Below are positions 23,083 through 31,536 of a DNA stretch of 64,000 nucleotides, one piece after another. The notes below the pieces were generated by a model, which searched no databases, had not been told where the DNA came from, and saw only the letters and a list, made by a program, of their open reading frames with translations. This stretch comes from Spartobacteria bacterium (GTDB taxonomy: Bacteria; Verrucomicrobiota; Verrucomicrobiia; Chthoniobacterales; UBA10450). The number at the start of each line of letters is the position of its first letter. Position 1 is the first letter of the stretch. The DNA is taken from positions 372,001-436,000 of the forward strand of contig JAJPGZ010000002.1 in the NCBI GenBank assembly GCA_021325495.1, given 5' to 3'. Made by a program: the position numbers and the translations under genes.

Positions 23083-26000
23083 GCAACGGCGATAGCGAGA
23101 GTTCGGACTCGCCGCGAACAGGCGCGGCGCCCGTCGCCATCCAACAGAACGGAGGTGAGAGAATCGACGCTGAGGCAAAGCCAGTGGGTAACGAGAGCTT
23201 CGTCGAGCGAGTGATCGCCGCGAGCGCGCGGAACAAGTTCCTCGTGTTCATCTTCGTCCTCTTCGGAATCGCCGCCGGAATCTGGGCGCTTAACCGGACG
23301 CCGCTGGATGCGATTCCTGACCTCAGCGATGTGCAGGTCATCGTTTATACCGATTGGGAAGGCCGCTCGCCCGACCTGATCGAGGATCAGATCACGTATC
23401 CGATTTCCACGAAGTTCATTGCCGCGCCGAAGGTGAAGTTCGTTCGTGGCGAATCGATGTTCGGCAAGTCGTTCGTCTATGTCATTTTCGAGGACGGAAC
23501 CGACATCTATTGGGCGCGTTCACGCGTGATCGAATATCTCAACTCGGTCCGTGGTGCTCTTCCCGAAGGTGTGAATCCGGTGATCGGGCCGGATGCGACC
23601 GGCGTCGGCTGGGTCTTCGAATACGCGCTCGTTGATGAGACCGGCAAACATGATCTGGCGCAGCTCCGCTCGTTCCAGGACTGGAATCTGCGCTACGCGC
23701 TGGAGTCGGTGAAAGGCGTTGCTGAAGTCGCGCCGGTCGGCGGGTTCGTGAAGCAATACCAGGTCGATCTCGATCCCGTTAAACTGCTCGGTTACGGCGT
23801 CCCGCTTTCCGAGGTCGTCGCGAAGATCAAGGCGAGCAATGCCGATGTGGGGGGGAAGACTTTCGAGGTCGCGACGACGGAGTATTTCGTGCGCGGACGC
23901 GGCTACATCAAGAGCGTCGCGGACATCGAAAACATCCCGATCAAGGTTGAAAAAGGGACGCCGATCTACGTGAAGAATGTGGGCACCGTGCATCTCGGCG
24001 GCGAGCTGCGGCGCGGGGTCGCGGAGCTCGATGGGAAGGGCGAAACGGTCGGTGGAATCGTTGTGATGCGTTACGGAGAGAACGCGCTCACGGTCATCGA
24101 CGGCGTCAAGAAAAAGATCGAGGAAATCAAGGGGTCGCTGCCCGAAGGCGTGAAGATCGTGCCGACGTACGACCGCAGCACATTGATCAGGAATTCGATT
24201 TCCACACTGCGGCGAAAGCTGATCGAGGAGAGCATCGTTGTCGCGCTCGTGTGTGTGGTGTTCTTGTGGCACCTGCGCTCGGCCTTCGTCGCGATCATTA
24301 CGCTGCCGATCGCGATCGTTCTCTCGTTCATTCCCATGCTCAAGCTCGGGCAGACGAGCAACATCATGTCGTTAGGCGGTATTGCGATCGCGATCGGCGC
24401 GATGGTCGATTCTGCGATCATTATGATCGAGAACGCACACAAGTTTCTCGAACATTTCCGGGAGGAGAACGGGCGCGAACCAACCGGGCGTGAGAGGGTC
24501 GCCACGATTATTGCGGCAGCGAAATCGGTCGGTCGGCCGCTCTTCTTTTCGCTCCTGGTAATCACCGTCAGCTTTATTCCGGTGTTCACTCTCGAGGCGC
24601 AGGAAGGGCGCTTGTTCAAGCCGCTCGCCTTCACGAAAACTTTTTCCATGTTTTTCGCGGCGGTGCTCGGCGTAACGCTCGTGCCAGTGTTGATGACGCT
24701 GATGATTCGCGGTCGCATCACACCGGAAGCAAAAAATCCAGTGAACCGCTTTCTGATCTGGGCGTATCAGCCGTTCGTAAATTTCGTGCTCCGCTTTCGA
24801 TGGCCGACGCTGATTGTCGCGGCCGTTGTGCTGCTTCTGACAATCATTCCGTTTCGGAAGCTCGGCTCGGAGTTCATGCCGCCGCTCAATGAAGGGACCA
24901 TGCTTTACATGCCGACGGCCGTGCCCGGCATGTCGATCAACGAAGCGACGAAGATCCTGCAAATTCAGGATCGGCAACTAAAAAAGATTCCCGAGGTGTT
25001 GACGGTATTTGGAAAAGCCGGCCAATCCGAATCGCCGACCGATCCGGCGCCCCTCTCAATGTTCGAAACGATCCTCACAATGAAGCCTCCGGAGGAATGG
25101 CGACCCGGGATGACGTGGGACAAGATCACGGCGGAGATGAACGCCAATATCAAGACGCCCGGCATGGCGAACATTTTCTGGATGCCAATCCAGACGCGCA
25201 CCGAAATGCTCACCACTGGCTTCCGCAGCAAAGTCGGCATCAAAGTTTTCGGGCCTGATCTCGGAAAAATTCAGGAGCTCGGCGTCCAAATTGAGAAAGC
25301 CCTCAGCGATTTTCCGGGTACGCGGAGTGTTTACGCGGAGCGGACGACCGGCGGCTACTTCCTCGATTTCAATATCGATCGTGAAACAGCCGCACGTTAC
25401 GGGCTCACTGTCGGCGACGTGAACGAAGTGATCGAAAGCGCCATCGGCGGGAAGAACGTCACGACTACGGTGGAAGAGCGTGAGCGTTATCCCGTGAGTG
25501 TGCGTTATGCGCGCGATTTCCGTGAGGATATCGATGCGCTCAAACGTGTCCTCGTCGCGACGCCTACCGGCGCACAGGTGCCGATCTCAATGCTCGCCGA
25601 CATCAAATACAAGACGGGTCCACCATCGATTCGTGATGAAAATGGACAGCTCGTCGGCTTCGTGTTTGTCGATATCACAACCAGCGACATCGAGGGCTAC
25701 GTGAAGCGCGCGTCGGCGCATTTGAGTGAGACGATTAAGTATCCTCCCGGATACTACATTCAATGGGCCGGACAGTTCGAGTATCTGCAAGCTGCGCTCA
25801 AGAAATTGAAAATCGTAATCCCGCTTACGCTGCTTATCATTTTCGTGCTGCTTTACATCAACACACGATCGGTGGTGAAAACGGCGATCGTTTTACTGGC
25901 GGTGCCGTTCTCGCTCGTTGGCGCGTTCTGGCTCATTTACCTGCTCAGCTACAACATGAGTGTTGCGGTTTGGGTTGGGATTATCGCGCTCGCGGGGCTC

Positions 26001-26378
26001 GATGCCGAGACCGGGGTCGTCATGCTTTTGTACCTCGATCACGCCTGGGATAAATTTCGCGCAGAGGGCCGGATGAATGATTTCAAAGATTTGCACGACG
26101 CGGTCATCGAAGGCGCCGTGCAGCGCATCCGACCGAAAATCATGACCGTTTGCGCGATCTTGTTTGGCTTGCTGCCGATCATGTGGTCTCCGGCTACCGA
26201 AGCCGGCGCCGACGTAATGAAGCGCATCGCGACGCCAATGATTGGTGGCATTATTACTTCCGCAATTATGGAGCTGCTAATTTATCCGGTGATCTACGTG
26301 TTGTGGCGCAAGCGGAGTTTGAAGCGGGAAACGCGGCCGGAGCCAATCAGCGGAACGCCCGCTCTCGCGCATGCATGA
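23076..26378 (+). CDS. cusA: CusA-type HME-RND efflux pump
   Basis: This 1,100-residue pump has 12 predicted membrane helices and two large periplasmic loops. The TM4 signature is AIGAMVDSAIIMIEN, close to the HME-4 Cu/Ag type (AIG-x3-DAA-x3-IEN), with S in place of A. The loop contains PGMANIFWMPIQTRTEMLTTGFRS, which includes the Met of the CusA methionine relay region (TEMLTTG). It should export Cu(I)/Ag(I) by proton antiport through CusBC. The N-terminal extension of about 45 residues before FVERVIAASARNKFL is longer than in E. coli. It overlaps cusB by 7 bp and the sigma gene by 8 bp. Confidence 0.93.
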   Translation: MVSNGDSESSDSPRTGAAPVAIQQNGGERIDAEAKPVGNESFVERVIAASARNKFLVFIFVLFGIAAGIWALNRTPLDAIPDLSDVQVIVYTDWEGRSPDLIEDQITYPISTKFIAAPKVKFVRGESMFGKSFVYVIFEDGTDIYWARSRVIEYLNSVRGALPEGVNPVIGPDATGVGWVFEYALVDETGKHDLAQLRSFQDWNLRYALESVKGVAEVAPVGGFVKQYQVDLDPVKLLGYGVPLSEVVAKIKASNADVGGKTFEVATTEYFVRGRGYIKSVADIENIPIKVEKGTPIYVKNVGTVHLGGELRRGVAELDGKGETVGGIVVMRYGENALTVIDGVKKKIEEIKGSLPEGVKIVPTYDRSTLIRNSISTLRRKLIEESIVVALVCVVFLWHLRSAFVAIITLPIAIVLSFIPMLKLGQTSNIMSLGGIAIAIGAMVDSAIIMIENAHKFLEHFREENGREPTGRERVATIIAAAKSVGRPLFFSLLVITVSFIPVFTLEAQEGRLFKPLAFTKTFSMFFAAVLGVTLVPVLMTLMIRGRITPEAKNPVNRFLIWAYQPFVNFVLRFRWPTLIVAAVVLLLTIIPFRKLGSEFMPPLNEGTMLYMPTAVPGMSINEATKILQIQDRQLKKIPEVLTVFGKAGQSESPTDPAPLSMFETILTMKPPEEWRPGMTWDKITAEMNANIKTPGMANIFWMPIQTRTEMLTTGFRSKVGIKVFGPDLGKIQELGVQIEKALSDFPGTRSVYAERTTGGYFLDFNIDRETAARYGLTVGDVNEVIESAIGGKNVTTTVEERERYPVSVRYARDFREDIDALKRVLVATPTGAQVPISMLADIKYKTGPPSIRDENGQLVGFVFVDITTSDIEGYVKRASAHLSETIKYPPGYYIQWAGQFEYLQAALKKLKIVIPLTLLIIFVLLYINTRSVVKTAIVLLAVPFSLVGAFWLIYLLSYNMSVAVWVGIIALAGLDAETGVVMLLYLDHAWDKFRAEGRMNDFKDLHDAVIEGAVQRIRPKIMTVCAILFGLLPIMWSPATEAGADVMKRIATPMIGGIITSAIMELLIYPVIYVLWRKRSLKRETRPEPISGTPALAHA

Positions 26379-26952
26379 AGATGCTGACACGGCGCTAATG
26401 CTGCGCCTGCAAGGCGGCGAAGACCTTGCCCTTAATGAATTGATGGCGAAATGGCAAAAGCCGCTCGTTCATTTCGTGTACCGCTACATCGGCAACGAGA
26501 CGGACGCGCTGGACCTGGCGCAGGAAACCTTCGTTCGCGTGTTCGAGAGCCGGCATCGCTACAAAGCGAAGGCGAAATTCTCGACCTGGCTTTTTACAAT
26601 CGCGAGCAATCTCTCGCGCAACTACATCAGGTGGCAACACCGTCACCCCACAGTGGCGTTTGAATCGAGCGACTCGGCCAACCCGAGCAGCGGTATCGAA
26701 TCATTCGAAAGCGGCGATCAATCGCCCGCCGAAAGTGCAGAAGCGCAAGACTCGGCCGCGGCAGTAAAACGCGAGGTTCAGAAGCTGCCGCACGACTTGC
26801 GCACAGCGGTGCTTTTGTTTGAGTACGAAGATATGTCGCACGAGGAGATCAGTCGTGTTCTTGGGTGCAGCGCCAAGGCTGTCGAAACCCGCCTGTATCG
26901 AGCCCGCAAGCTTTTGCGCGAAGCATTGGCCGGAATGAATTTCGCCAGATGA
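26371..26952 (+). CDS. ECF sigma factor, CnrH-like, at the end of the cus block
   Basis: This 193-residue ECF sigma has region 2 at about 20-90 (LDLAQETFVRVFESRHRYKAKAKFSTWLFTIASNLSRNYIRW). Region 4 lies at about 130-185 (LPHDLRTAVLLFEYEDMSHEEISRVLGCSAKAVETRLYRARKLL). By CnrYXH logic it is the sigma freed when the periplasmic sensor binds metal; its CnrY- and CnrX-like partners lie 6 kb upstream (19616-20421). It overlaps cusA by 8 bp, so it is probably cotranscribed with it and the circuit would amplify its own operon. It is close to the sigma at 30939 in region 4 (SAKxxETRxYRARK). The next gene overlaps by 4 bp. Confidence 0.88.
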   Translation: MHEDADTALMLRLQGGEDLALNELMAKWQKPLVHFVYRYIGNETDALDLAQETFVRVFESRHRYKAKAKFSTWLFTIASNLSRNYIRWQHRHPTVAFESSDSANPSSGIESFESGDQSPAESAEAQDSAAAVKREVQKLPHDLRTAVLLFEYEDMSHEEISRVLGCSAKAVETRLYRARKLLREALAGMNFAR

Positions 26953-27506
26953 AAAGATCGCGAAAGAAGTTCCGACCGCCGAAGCCGGTCCGGTCCGGGA
27001 AACAGCAGCCTAGGTGGCAGGCCACGCCGCGCCAAATTCGGATGGCATTGCTGATCGGCGGAGCAACGATCGTGATGATCCTCGGAACCATCGTGGTGTT
27101 TTCGTTGCCACATCGGCTGACGCAGGAGGAACGAATTCTGGTCGGACACTACGACTCCGTGAGGAGTGCTTTGTCTCTCGACGATCTGCCAGCCGCGCGC
27201 ACCGCGGCGTCGCTTGTGGAAGGCGTTTCCGGAGATCACAAGGACATCAGGGAGGCAGCGCTTGCGCTCTCTCGCGCGGAGTCGTTGCCAGCCGCGCGCG
27301 ATGCCTTTCAGGGGATGAGTTCACGAGTAATCAAGCTAGCGAGTGGCAATACTGGATACTACCGCATGGGTTGCTCGATGGCTGGGTGCCCTGCGCCTTG
27401 TGAACCTTGCGACACGATCAAATACGGCGAATGGATCCAGACCACCGCCCTCGTGCAGAATCCGTTCATGGGCAGAGCGCATCCGAACTGCGGGATCGTG
27501 AAGTAG
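26949..27506 (+). CDS. DUF3347-type membrane-anchored protein
   Basis: This 185-residue protein starts at ATG 26949, which overlaps the sigma stop (ATGA). A basic N-terminus (MKRSRKKFRPPKPV) and one membrane anchor (about 34-55) precede a DUF3347-like domain. The domain has LVGHYDSVRSALSLDDLPAARTAASLVEG, a C-terminal GYYRMGCSMAGC, then NPFMGRAHPNCG. The paired motif GYY-x-M-x-C-x-M and PNCG recurs in the next gene. The Cys/Met pattern suggests copper handling; DUF3347 is often fused to or near CusB and CopZ-like proteins. It follows the sigma and precedes a close relative, probably in one transcript. Confidence 0.8.
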   Translation: MKRSRKKFRPPKPVRSGKQQPRWQATPRQIRMALLIGGATIVMILGTIVVFSLPHRLTQEERILVGHYDSVRSALSLDDLPAARTAASLVEGVSGDHKDIREAALALSRAESLPAARDAFQGMSSRVIKLASGNTGYYRMGCSMAGCPAPCEPCDTIKYGEWIQTTALVQNPFMGRAHPNCGIVK

Positions 27507-27579
27507 CTTTTCAGTCGCAGGTAGATTGGGGCAGAAGTTTTCCAAGGGTTTCTTTGCTTGGCGGTGTCTCACTCTTTGT

Positions 27580-28056
27580 ATGAAAACCTACATTCCTGGA
27601 ATCTTTGCCTTGATTGCGGGCGCGGTCCTCTTCGCCGCCAATGTGCCGGCAAAAGAAGACAATGCGGTGCTAGATGCTTATCTGAAAGTCTCGCAGGCTC
27701 TCGCGGCGGACGATCTAAATGCCGCTAAAAGCGCGGCTGCTAATCTGGCCGCGAAAGCGAAAACCGGCGGGAACGAAGCACTTGCCAGCCACGCGTCCGA
27801 GTTGGCGAAAAGCGAGTCGATCGAGAACGCTCGGGATCATTTCAAGATGGTGAGCGCCGAAGCGACCAAACTCGCGGAAGGGAAATCCGGCTACTACGTA
27901 ATGACATGCCCGATGGCGAAGGCGGACTGGGTGCAATCAAATTCCAAGGTGTCGAACCCGTATTTTGGCAAGAGCATGCCGAATTGTGGCTCGCTGAAAG
28001 AACAGAAGAAAACCTCAAGCACCGGCTGCGTCTTTTGTCCGGTTTTCCCAAGCTAA
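27580..28056 (+). CDS. Exported DUF3347-type copper-related protein
   Basis: This 158-residue protein from ATG 27580 has a signal peptide (MKTYIPGIFALIAGAVLFAANVPA). A DUF3347-like helical domain follows: AVLDAYLKVSQALAADDLNAAKSAAANLA, then HFKMVSAEATKLAEGKSGYYVMTC. The end has PMAKADWVQ and YFGKSMPNCGSL, the same GYYxMxC and PNCG marks as the previous gene. A Cys-rich tail (STGCVFCPVFPS) adds possible ligands. The two are paralogues, the first membrane-anchored, this one secreted. The function is inferred as periplasmic Cu/Ag binding. A short upstream extension to 27526 is open but lacks a signal peptide. Confidence 0.82.
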   Translation: MKTYIPGIFALIAGAVLFAANVPAKEDNAVLDAYLKVSQALAADDLNAAKSAAANLAAKAKTGGNEALASHASELAKSESIENARDHFKMVSAEATKLAEGKSGYYVMTCPMAKADWVQSNSKVSNPYFGKSMPNCGSLKEQKKTSSTGCVFCPVFPS

Positions 28057-28059
28057 AGA

Positions 28060-28524
28060 GTGCGAGGAGCGCGTCGCACGCTTATCCTGTTGATCGGCGG
28101 TGTGCTATTTGTCGCCGCCATCGGCAAGCTGCTCGATAACCGGTTTTTCGCGGAGGCCTTGGCGCAGTGGCGACTGTTTCCGAGCTGGAGTTTGCTCCCG
28201 CTCGGCGCGGTTACCTCCCTCTCTGAGCTCGCTTTGGCAGCATGGCTCTTTTCGGGCTGGCGTCTGCCGCAGGCGGCGATCTTCGCCGTCGTGTTTCATC
28301 TCGGCTACGTCGTCGCGACTGTGATCACGCTGAGCCGTGGCATTCGGTTGGCTGATTGCGGCTGCTTCGGGATTCTTTTTCCTCATCCGTTGAATTGGGT
28401 GATGGCATTCGAAGATCTCGGCTTTGCTTCGCTTTCGTTTGCCCTTTATCTCATCGCCAAACGCGGAGGGTTGCCGTCGCAAGGTCACAGATTCGTTTAC
28501 TCTCGCGGTGTCCGCTGGCCGTGA
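28060..28524 (+). CDS. MauE/DoxX-like integral membrane protein
   Basis: This 154-residue protein with four hydrophobic segments starts at GTG 28060, three bases after the DUF3347 stop. It shows the MauE/DoxX-like pattern: LLIGGVLFVAAIGKLLDNRFFAEALAQWRLFP at the start, then LAAWLFSGWRLPQAAIFAVVFH, and a DCGCFG motif near residue 107. DCGCFG-type cysteines are found in MauE-like proteins, which are thought to help disulfide formation or thiol transfer. Its stop overlaps the next gene (GTGA). It may supply oxidising power or disulfides to the Cys-rich neighbours; this is inference from context. Confidence 0.78.
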   Translation: MRGARRTLILLIGGVLFVAAIGKLLDNRFFAEALAQWRLFPSWSLLPLGAVTSLSELALAAWLFSGWRLPQAAIFAVVFHLGYVVATVITLSRGIRLADCGCFGILFPHPLNWVMAFEDLGFASLSFALYLIAKRGGLPSQGHRFVYSRGVRWP

Positions 28525-29582
28525 AAACAGCTTTCATCACCGCGGCCGCTTTGTTTGTCACCCTAGCGTTGGCAATTATCCTGGCCCGCACCGCGCTGCA
28601 ACGCAGCGTCGCGCGCAAGATCGCGATCACTTCGCTGAATGGAATTGATTCGCTCGAGAAGATTCGGCTCGGCGGCGCCGAGCAATGGATTCTGATCCGA
28701 GGCTGGGACCGCACGAAGCCGCTGCTGTTGTTCCTGCACGGCGGACCCGGGTTTCCAGAGATGCCGTTCGCGCATGTCAACGCCAAGCTGGAAAAAGATT
28801 TCGTTGTTGTCCATTGGGACCAGCGCGGCGCGGGCAAGTCATATCCGGCGCCGCACGAATCGCTCGACATGGAGCAATTCGTCAGTGACGCTTGCGAGCT
28901 GAGCGGATTGCTCCTGGCGCGCTTCAACGAGCCGAAGCTGCTGCTCGTGGGACACTCGTGGGGCTCGATGATCGGCGCACTGACCGTGGCGCGGGATCCG
29001 CAGAAGTTCTCCGCCTACGTTGGCATCAGCCAATTCGCCGACGCGCCGGAATCGGAGCGGATGATGTATCGCTTTGCGGTGCAAGAAGCAGAGAAAACGG
29101 CGGACGCAAAAGCAACAGGCGAGCTCACGAGAATTGGGGAGCCGCCTTACAAAAGCATGCGCGACTTTCGCATCATGAAGAGTTGGGTCGCAAAGTTGAG
29201 CGAGCGCGATTACCGGCCGATGAGTCGCTGGCAATTCGCGCGGCTCGCTCTCGCGTCCCCGGTCTATTCGTGGCGCGACCTGTTAAACCTTGCATCAGGC
29301 GCGCGCACCTCTTTCGAGGAGCTATGGCGCGAGGTCTTTTACAAGGTGAACCTCTTTCGCGACGCGCCGCGTCTCGATGTGCCGGTCTGTTTTTTCGAAG
29401 GCCGGCACGATCGACTCGTTACCGTTTCCTCCGCGATGGCAGAGCGTTACTTCAATAGCCTCGATGCGCCGCGCGGCAAGAAGCTCATCTGGTTCGACGA
29501 CTCGGGCCACTGGCCGCATTTAGAGGAACCGGAAAAGTTCCACCAGGTCCTCGTTGAAGAAATGTTGAATCATGCCCGCTGA
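28521..29582 (+). CDS. Membrane-anchored alpha/beta hydrolase (proline iminopeptidase-like)
   Basis: This 353-residue protein starts at GTG 28521, overlapping the MauE-like gene by 4 bp. It has an N-terminal hydrophobic anchor (about 4-22). An alpha/beta hydrolase fold follows: LLFLHGGPGFPEMP, HWDQRGAGKSYPAP, nucleophile elbow VGHSWGSM, later GRHDRLV (Asp) and SGHWPHLE (His). The HGGPG oxyanion loop is that of proline iminopeptidase-like (S33) enzymes. A substrate cannot be named. It shares the operon with the DUF3347 and MauE-like genes, so an envelope or metal-stress role is possible. Confidence 0.85.
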   Translation: MKTAFITAAALFVTLALAIILARTALQRSVARKIAITSLNGIDSLEKIRLGGAEQWILIRGWDRTKPLLLFLHGGPGFPEMPFAHVNAKLEKDFVVVHWDQRGAGKSYPAPHESLDMEQFVSDACELSGLLLARFNEPKLLLVGHSWGSMIGALTVARDPQKFSAYVGISQFADAPESERMMYRFAVQEAEKTADAKATGELTRIGEPPYKSMRDFRIMKSWVAKLSERDYRPMSRWQFARLALASPVYSWRDLLNLASGARTSFEELWREVFYKVNLFRDAPRLDVPVCFFEGRHDRLVTVSSAMAERYFNSLDAPRGKKLIWFDDSGHWPHLEEPEKFHQVLVEEMLNHAR

Positions 29583-29601
29583 GAAACCGGAAGCGCGCTC
29601 G

Positions 29602-29991
29602 TTACCATGACCGCTTCATCGTCAGATCGGTCTGGGCGCTAGGCCCTGTTTTCAACCTACTTGGCGCGGTCCAATCATTTTGCGCATTTGGCCCTGTCTT
29701 GAGATCGGTCTGCGCATTGGGACCGGTCTTTAACCCAATCTTCGACATGGGCGCGACAACGATGCTGGTCGACCGCGGCGCCGACGTTTCGACAATATTG
29801 GAGGTGGTTGGCGGGACCTTCGTCGCCGTTTGAGACCGCGAGCTTTGCGTCGAGGCACCGGTAACCGTGAGGGCCGGCGGTTGCGAGGTCGCCGCTTCGT
29901 GTGTGCCGACTTGTCCGGGCTGAGGTGACTGCTTGTTGTAAAGGTAAAGTGCCAGGATGACCACTGCGACGATTGCGAAGGCTGTTTTCAT
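29602..29991 (-). CDS. Small anchored protein with LKTGPNAQ repeats
   Basis: This 129-residue protein has a short N-terminal membrane segment (about 4-18, AFAIVAVVILALYLY). A Ser/Thr/Pro-rich disordered stretch follows. Near the C-terminus come near-identical peptides LKTGPNAQTD, LKTGPNAQND and LKTGPSAQTD. No family is recognised. It looks like an envelope protein with a flexible spacer. It is on the minus strand, convergent with the hydrolase gene. The repeat units lie in frame, which favours expression; the DNA itself is tandemly repeated. Confidence 0.5.
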   Translation of the reverse strand: MKTAFAIVAVVILALYLYNKQSPQPGQVGTHEAATSQPPALTVTGASTQSSRSQTATKVPPTTSNIVETSAPRSTSIVVAPMSKIGLKTGPNAQTDLKTGPNAQNDWTAPSRLKTGPSAQTDLTMKRSW

Positions 29992-30144
29992 TTTGATTCT
30001 TTCGGTGACAAACGCCTTGAGATTTTCGTTTCGAAACCTTAACGCGCTTCCATCTATCTAAACGACGGCCGACTTCACATCCCTCAGTCTAGAACCGAGA
30101 AATACTGAGGGAAGATTGCGCAACTCCCGTTTACATTGAGCAAG

Positions 30145-30474
30145 ATGAAACCAACCGACCTCGACCAAAGTCTGCGAGAGCTGGCCGCGCGGCCGATACC
30201 ATCGGCGCCGGGGAATCTGGCTACTTCTGTTCTCCGCGAAATTCGGCGGCGCCGCGACGCGAAGGTTCCGCTGGTGGAAACGATCGCGAACTGGCTGTGG
30301 CGCGGGCAGGTGGCTCTTGCGTCCGTGCCCGCCGCAGTCGTAATGGGTATGCTTATCGCGCTGACATTGCCGGCGCAGGAGGCTCGGCCTGCCGTTTCGC
30401 GTGCGCTTTATCTGAATGTGTTTTCCCAGAATTCACCGACTCTGCCTTCCACTTATATCGCCTTAGGCCATTGA
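30145..30474 (+). CDS. CnrY-like anti-sigma factor, second copy
   Basis: This 109-residue protein starts at ATG 30145 (TTG at 30136 also possible). It has a cytosolic part (LDQSLRELAARPIPSAPGNLATSVLREIRRRRD), one membrane helix (about 59-79, ASVPAAVVMGMLIALTLP) and a short periplasmic tail. The layout is the same as the protein at 19616. The next gene begins with TTG inside its stop codon (TTGA), and the ECF sigma gene is third. The order anti-sigma, sensor, sigma equals cnrYXH, which supports the call more than the sequence itself. Confidence 0.7.
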   Translation: MKPTDLDQSLRELAARPIPSAPGNLATSVLREIRRRRDAKVPLVETIANWLWRGQVALASVPAAVVMGMLIALTLPAQEARPAVSRALYLNVFSQNSPTLPSTYIALGH

Positions 30475-30920
30475 AACACTGGTCACGACTAGCGCTATTT
30501 GTCCTGCTAATTGCCATTGCAGCGGGAAGCGCCTGCTACTTTGTCGTCCGGCTTTTTCCCCGGCATGAGGCCGCCCATGCGGTTGACTATCATTATTGGA
30601 TTCACGCCCGCCTGGGACTGACACCGGAGCAGGAGAAATCGCTGGAGCCGATTGAGGAAAAATTCACCGGCCAAAGAACAGAATTAATGGCCCGCATCCG
30701 TGACGGGAATCGGGAGTTGGCAGACGCGATCATTTCCGACCGAAGCGATTCGCAGCGGGTCAAGGCGGCGGTGGAGAAAATTCATCGCGCGCAGGGTGAC
30801 CTCCAGAAGGCTGTTCTCGATCACGTCTTCGCGATGCGGCCCATTCTTAGCGATGCTCAATACGAACGTCTTACCAAGATGACCGCCGATGCGCTGCGCG
30901 ACGCGCCAGAATTACAGTAG
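30471..30920 (+). CDS. CnrX/Metal_resist-type periplasmic sensor, second copy
   Basis: This 149-residue protein probably starts at TTG 30471, overlapping the anti-sigma stop by 4 bp. An N-terminal anchor (MKHWSRLALFVLLIAIAAGS) leads to a four-helix sensor domain. The domain starts AHAVDYHYWIHARLGLTPEQEKSLEPIEEKFTGQ, with histidines at positions similar to the CnrX metal-binding His pair. It continues with RVKAAVEKIHRAQGDLQKAVLDHVFAMRPILSDAQY. It is better conserved than the partner at 19936. It should detect Ni, Co, Zn or Cu in the periplasm; which metal is not decided here. Confidence 0.85.
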   Translation: MKHWSRLALFVLLIAIAAGSACYFVVRLFPRHEAAHAVDYHYWIHARLGLTPEQEKSLEPIEEKFTGQRTELMARIRDGNRELADAIISDRSDSQRVKAAVEKIHRAQGDLQKAVLDHVFAMRPILSDAQYERLTKMTADALRDAPELQ

Positions 30921-30938
30921 CGCGTTATCGAGCGAGCG

Positions 30939-31520
30939 GTGAATGCCACTCCTGCGATAGACCCGGATTGGCTGCTGATCAGTGCGCTCCAGGCCGGCGA
31001 CGAGAATGCGCTCACCGAGCTGATTCACAAATACGAGCAGCCGCTTTTTCGATTCATCTTTCGCTACGTGGGAGCTGAGGAAACGGCGCGTGATCTCGTC
31101 CAGGAGACTTTTGTACGACTCTATTTCAACGCGGCGAAATTCAAGCGGCAGGCAAAATTTTCGACCTGGCTCCATACGATTGCGACAAATCTGTGCCGCG
31201 ATTATTCGCGCAGTAAGCAATACCGCCGATCGCGTGCGACTGTCTCCTTCGACGCCTTCGGTCAGGACGAATCGCACACCGCGGAGACTTCAGAAGATCC
31301 GGCGAAGTCGCTTTTGACCTCGGAACGAATGGCGACCTTGCAAGCGGCGATCTCGGAATTACCGCACAAATTAAAGGCGGCGCTGATCCTCTTTTCCCTG
31401 GAGGATCGGTCGCAAGCTGAATGCGCGGAATTGCTGGGCGTGAGCGCCAAGACAATCGAGACTCGGGTTTACCGGGCGCGAAAAATTCTGGAACAAAAGC
31501 TCGCAGCCTACGAGGGATAA
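30939..31520 (+). CDS. ECF sigma factor, CnrH-like, second copy
   Basis: This 193-residue ECF sigma starts at GTG 30939, 18 bp after the sensor. Region 2 is near 25-95 (LIHKYEQPLFRFIFRYVGAEETARDLVQETFVRLYFNAAKFKRQAKFSTWLHTIATNLCRDY). Region 4 is near 140-185 (LPHKLKAALILFSLEDRSQAECAELLGVSAKTIETRVYRARKIL). It completes a CnrYXH-like trio. A hairpin covers its stop codon. The exported proteins at 31625, 32067 and 32381 lie downstream and may be targets. Confidence 0.9.
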   Translation: MNATPAIDPDWLLISALQAGDENALTELIHKYEQPLFRFIFRYVGAEETARDLVQETFVRLYFNAAKFKRQAKFSTWLHTIATNLCRDYSRSKQYRRSRATVSFDAFGQDESHTAETSEDPAKSLLTSERMATLQAAISELPHKLKAALILFSLEDRSQAECAELLGVSAKTIETRVYRARKILEQKLAAYEG

Positions 31521-31536
31521 CGAAGGCGGCTTCGTT
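31519..31536. other. Hairpin at the sigma stop codon
   Basis: A perfect 7-bp stem AACGAAG-GCGG-CTTCGTT begins inside the TAA of the sigma gene. There is no T run after it, so it may stabilise the 3' end or act as a weak stop rather than as a classic terminator. Confidence 0.4.

Noticed and set aside
23520-24272. Minus-strand open frame of 250 codons
   Set aside because: It is antisense to cusA and has a His/Asp/Arg-rich shadow composition.
29602-29991. CRISPR-like repeat
   Set aside because: The repeats lie in an open frame, have no spacers of equal length and no cas genes are seen.
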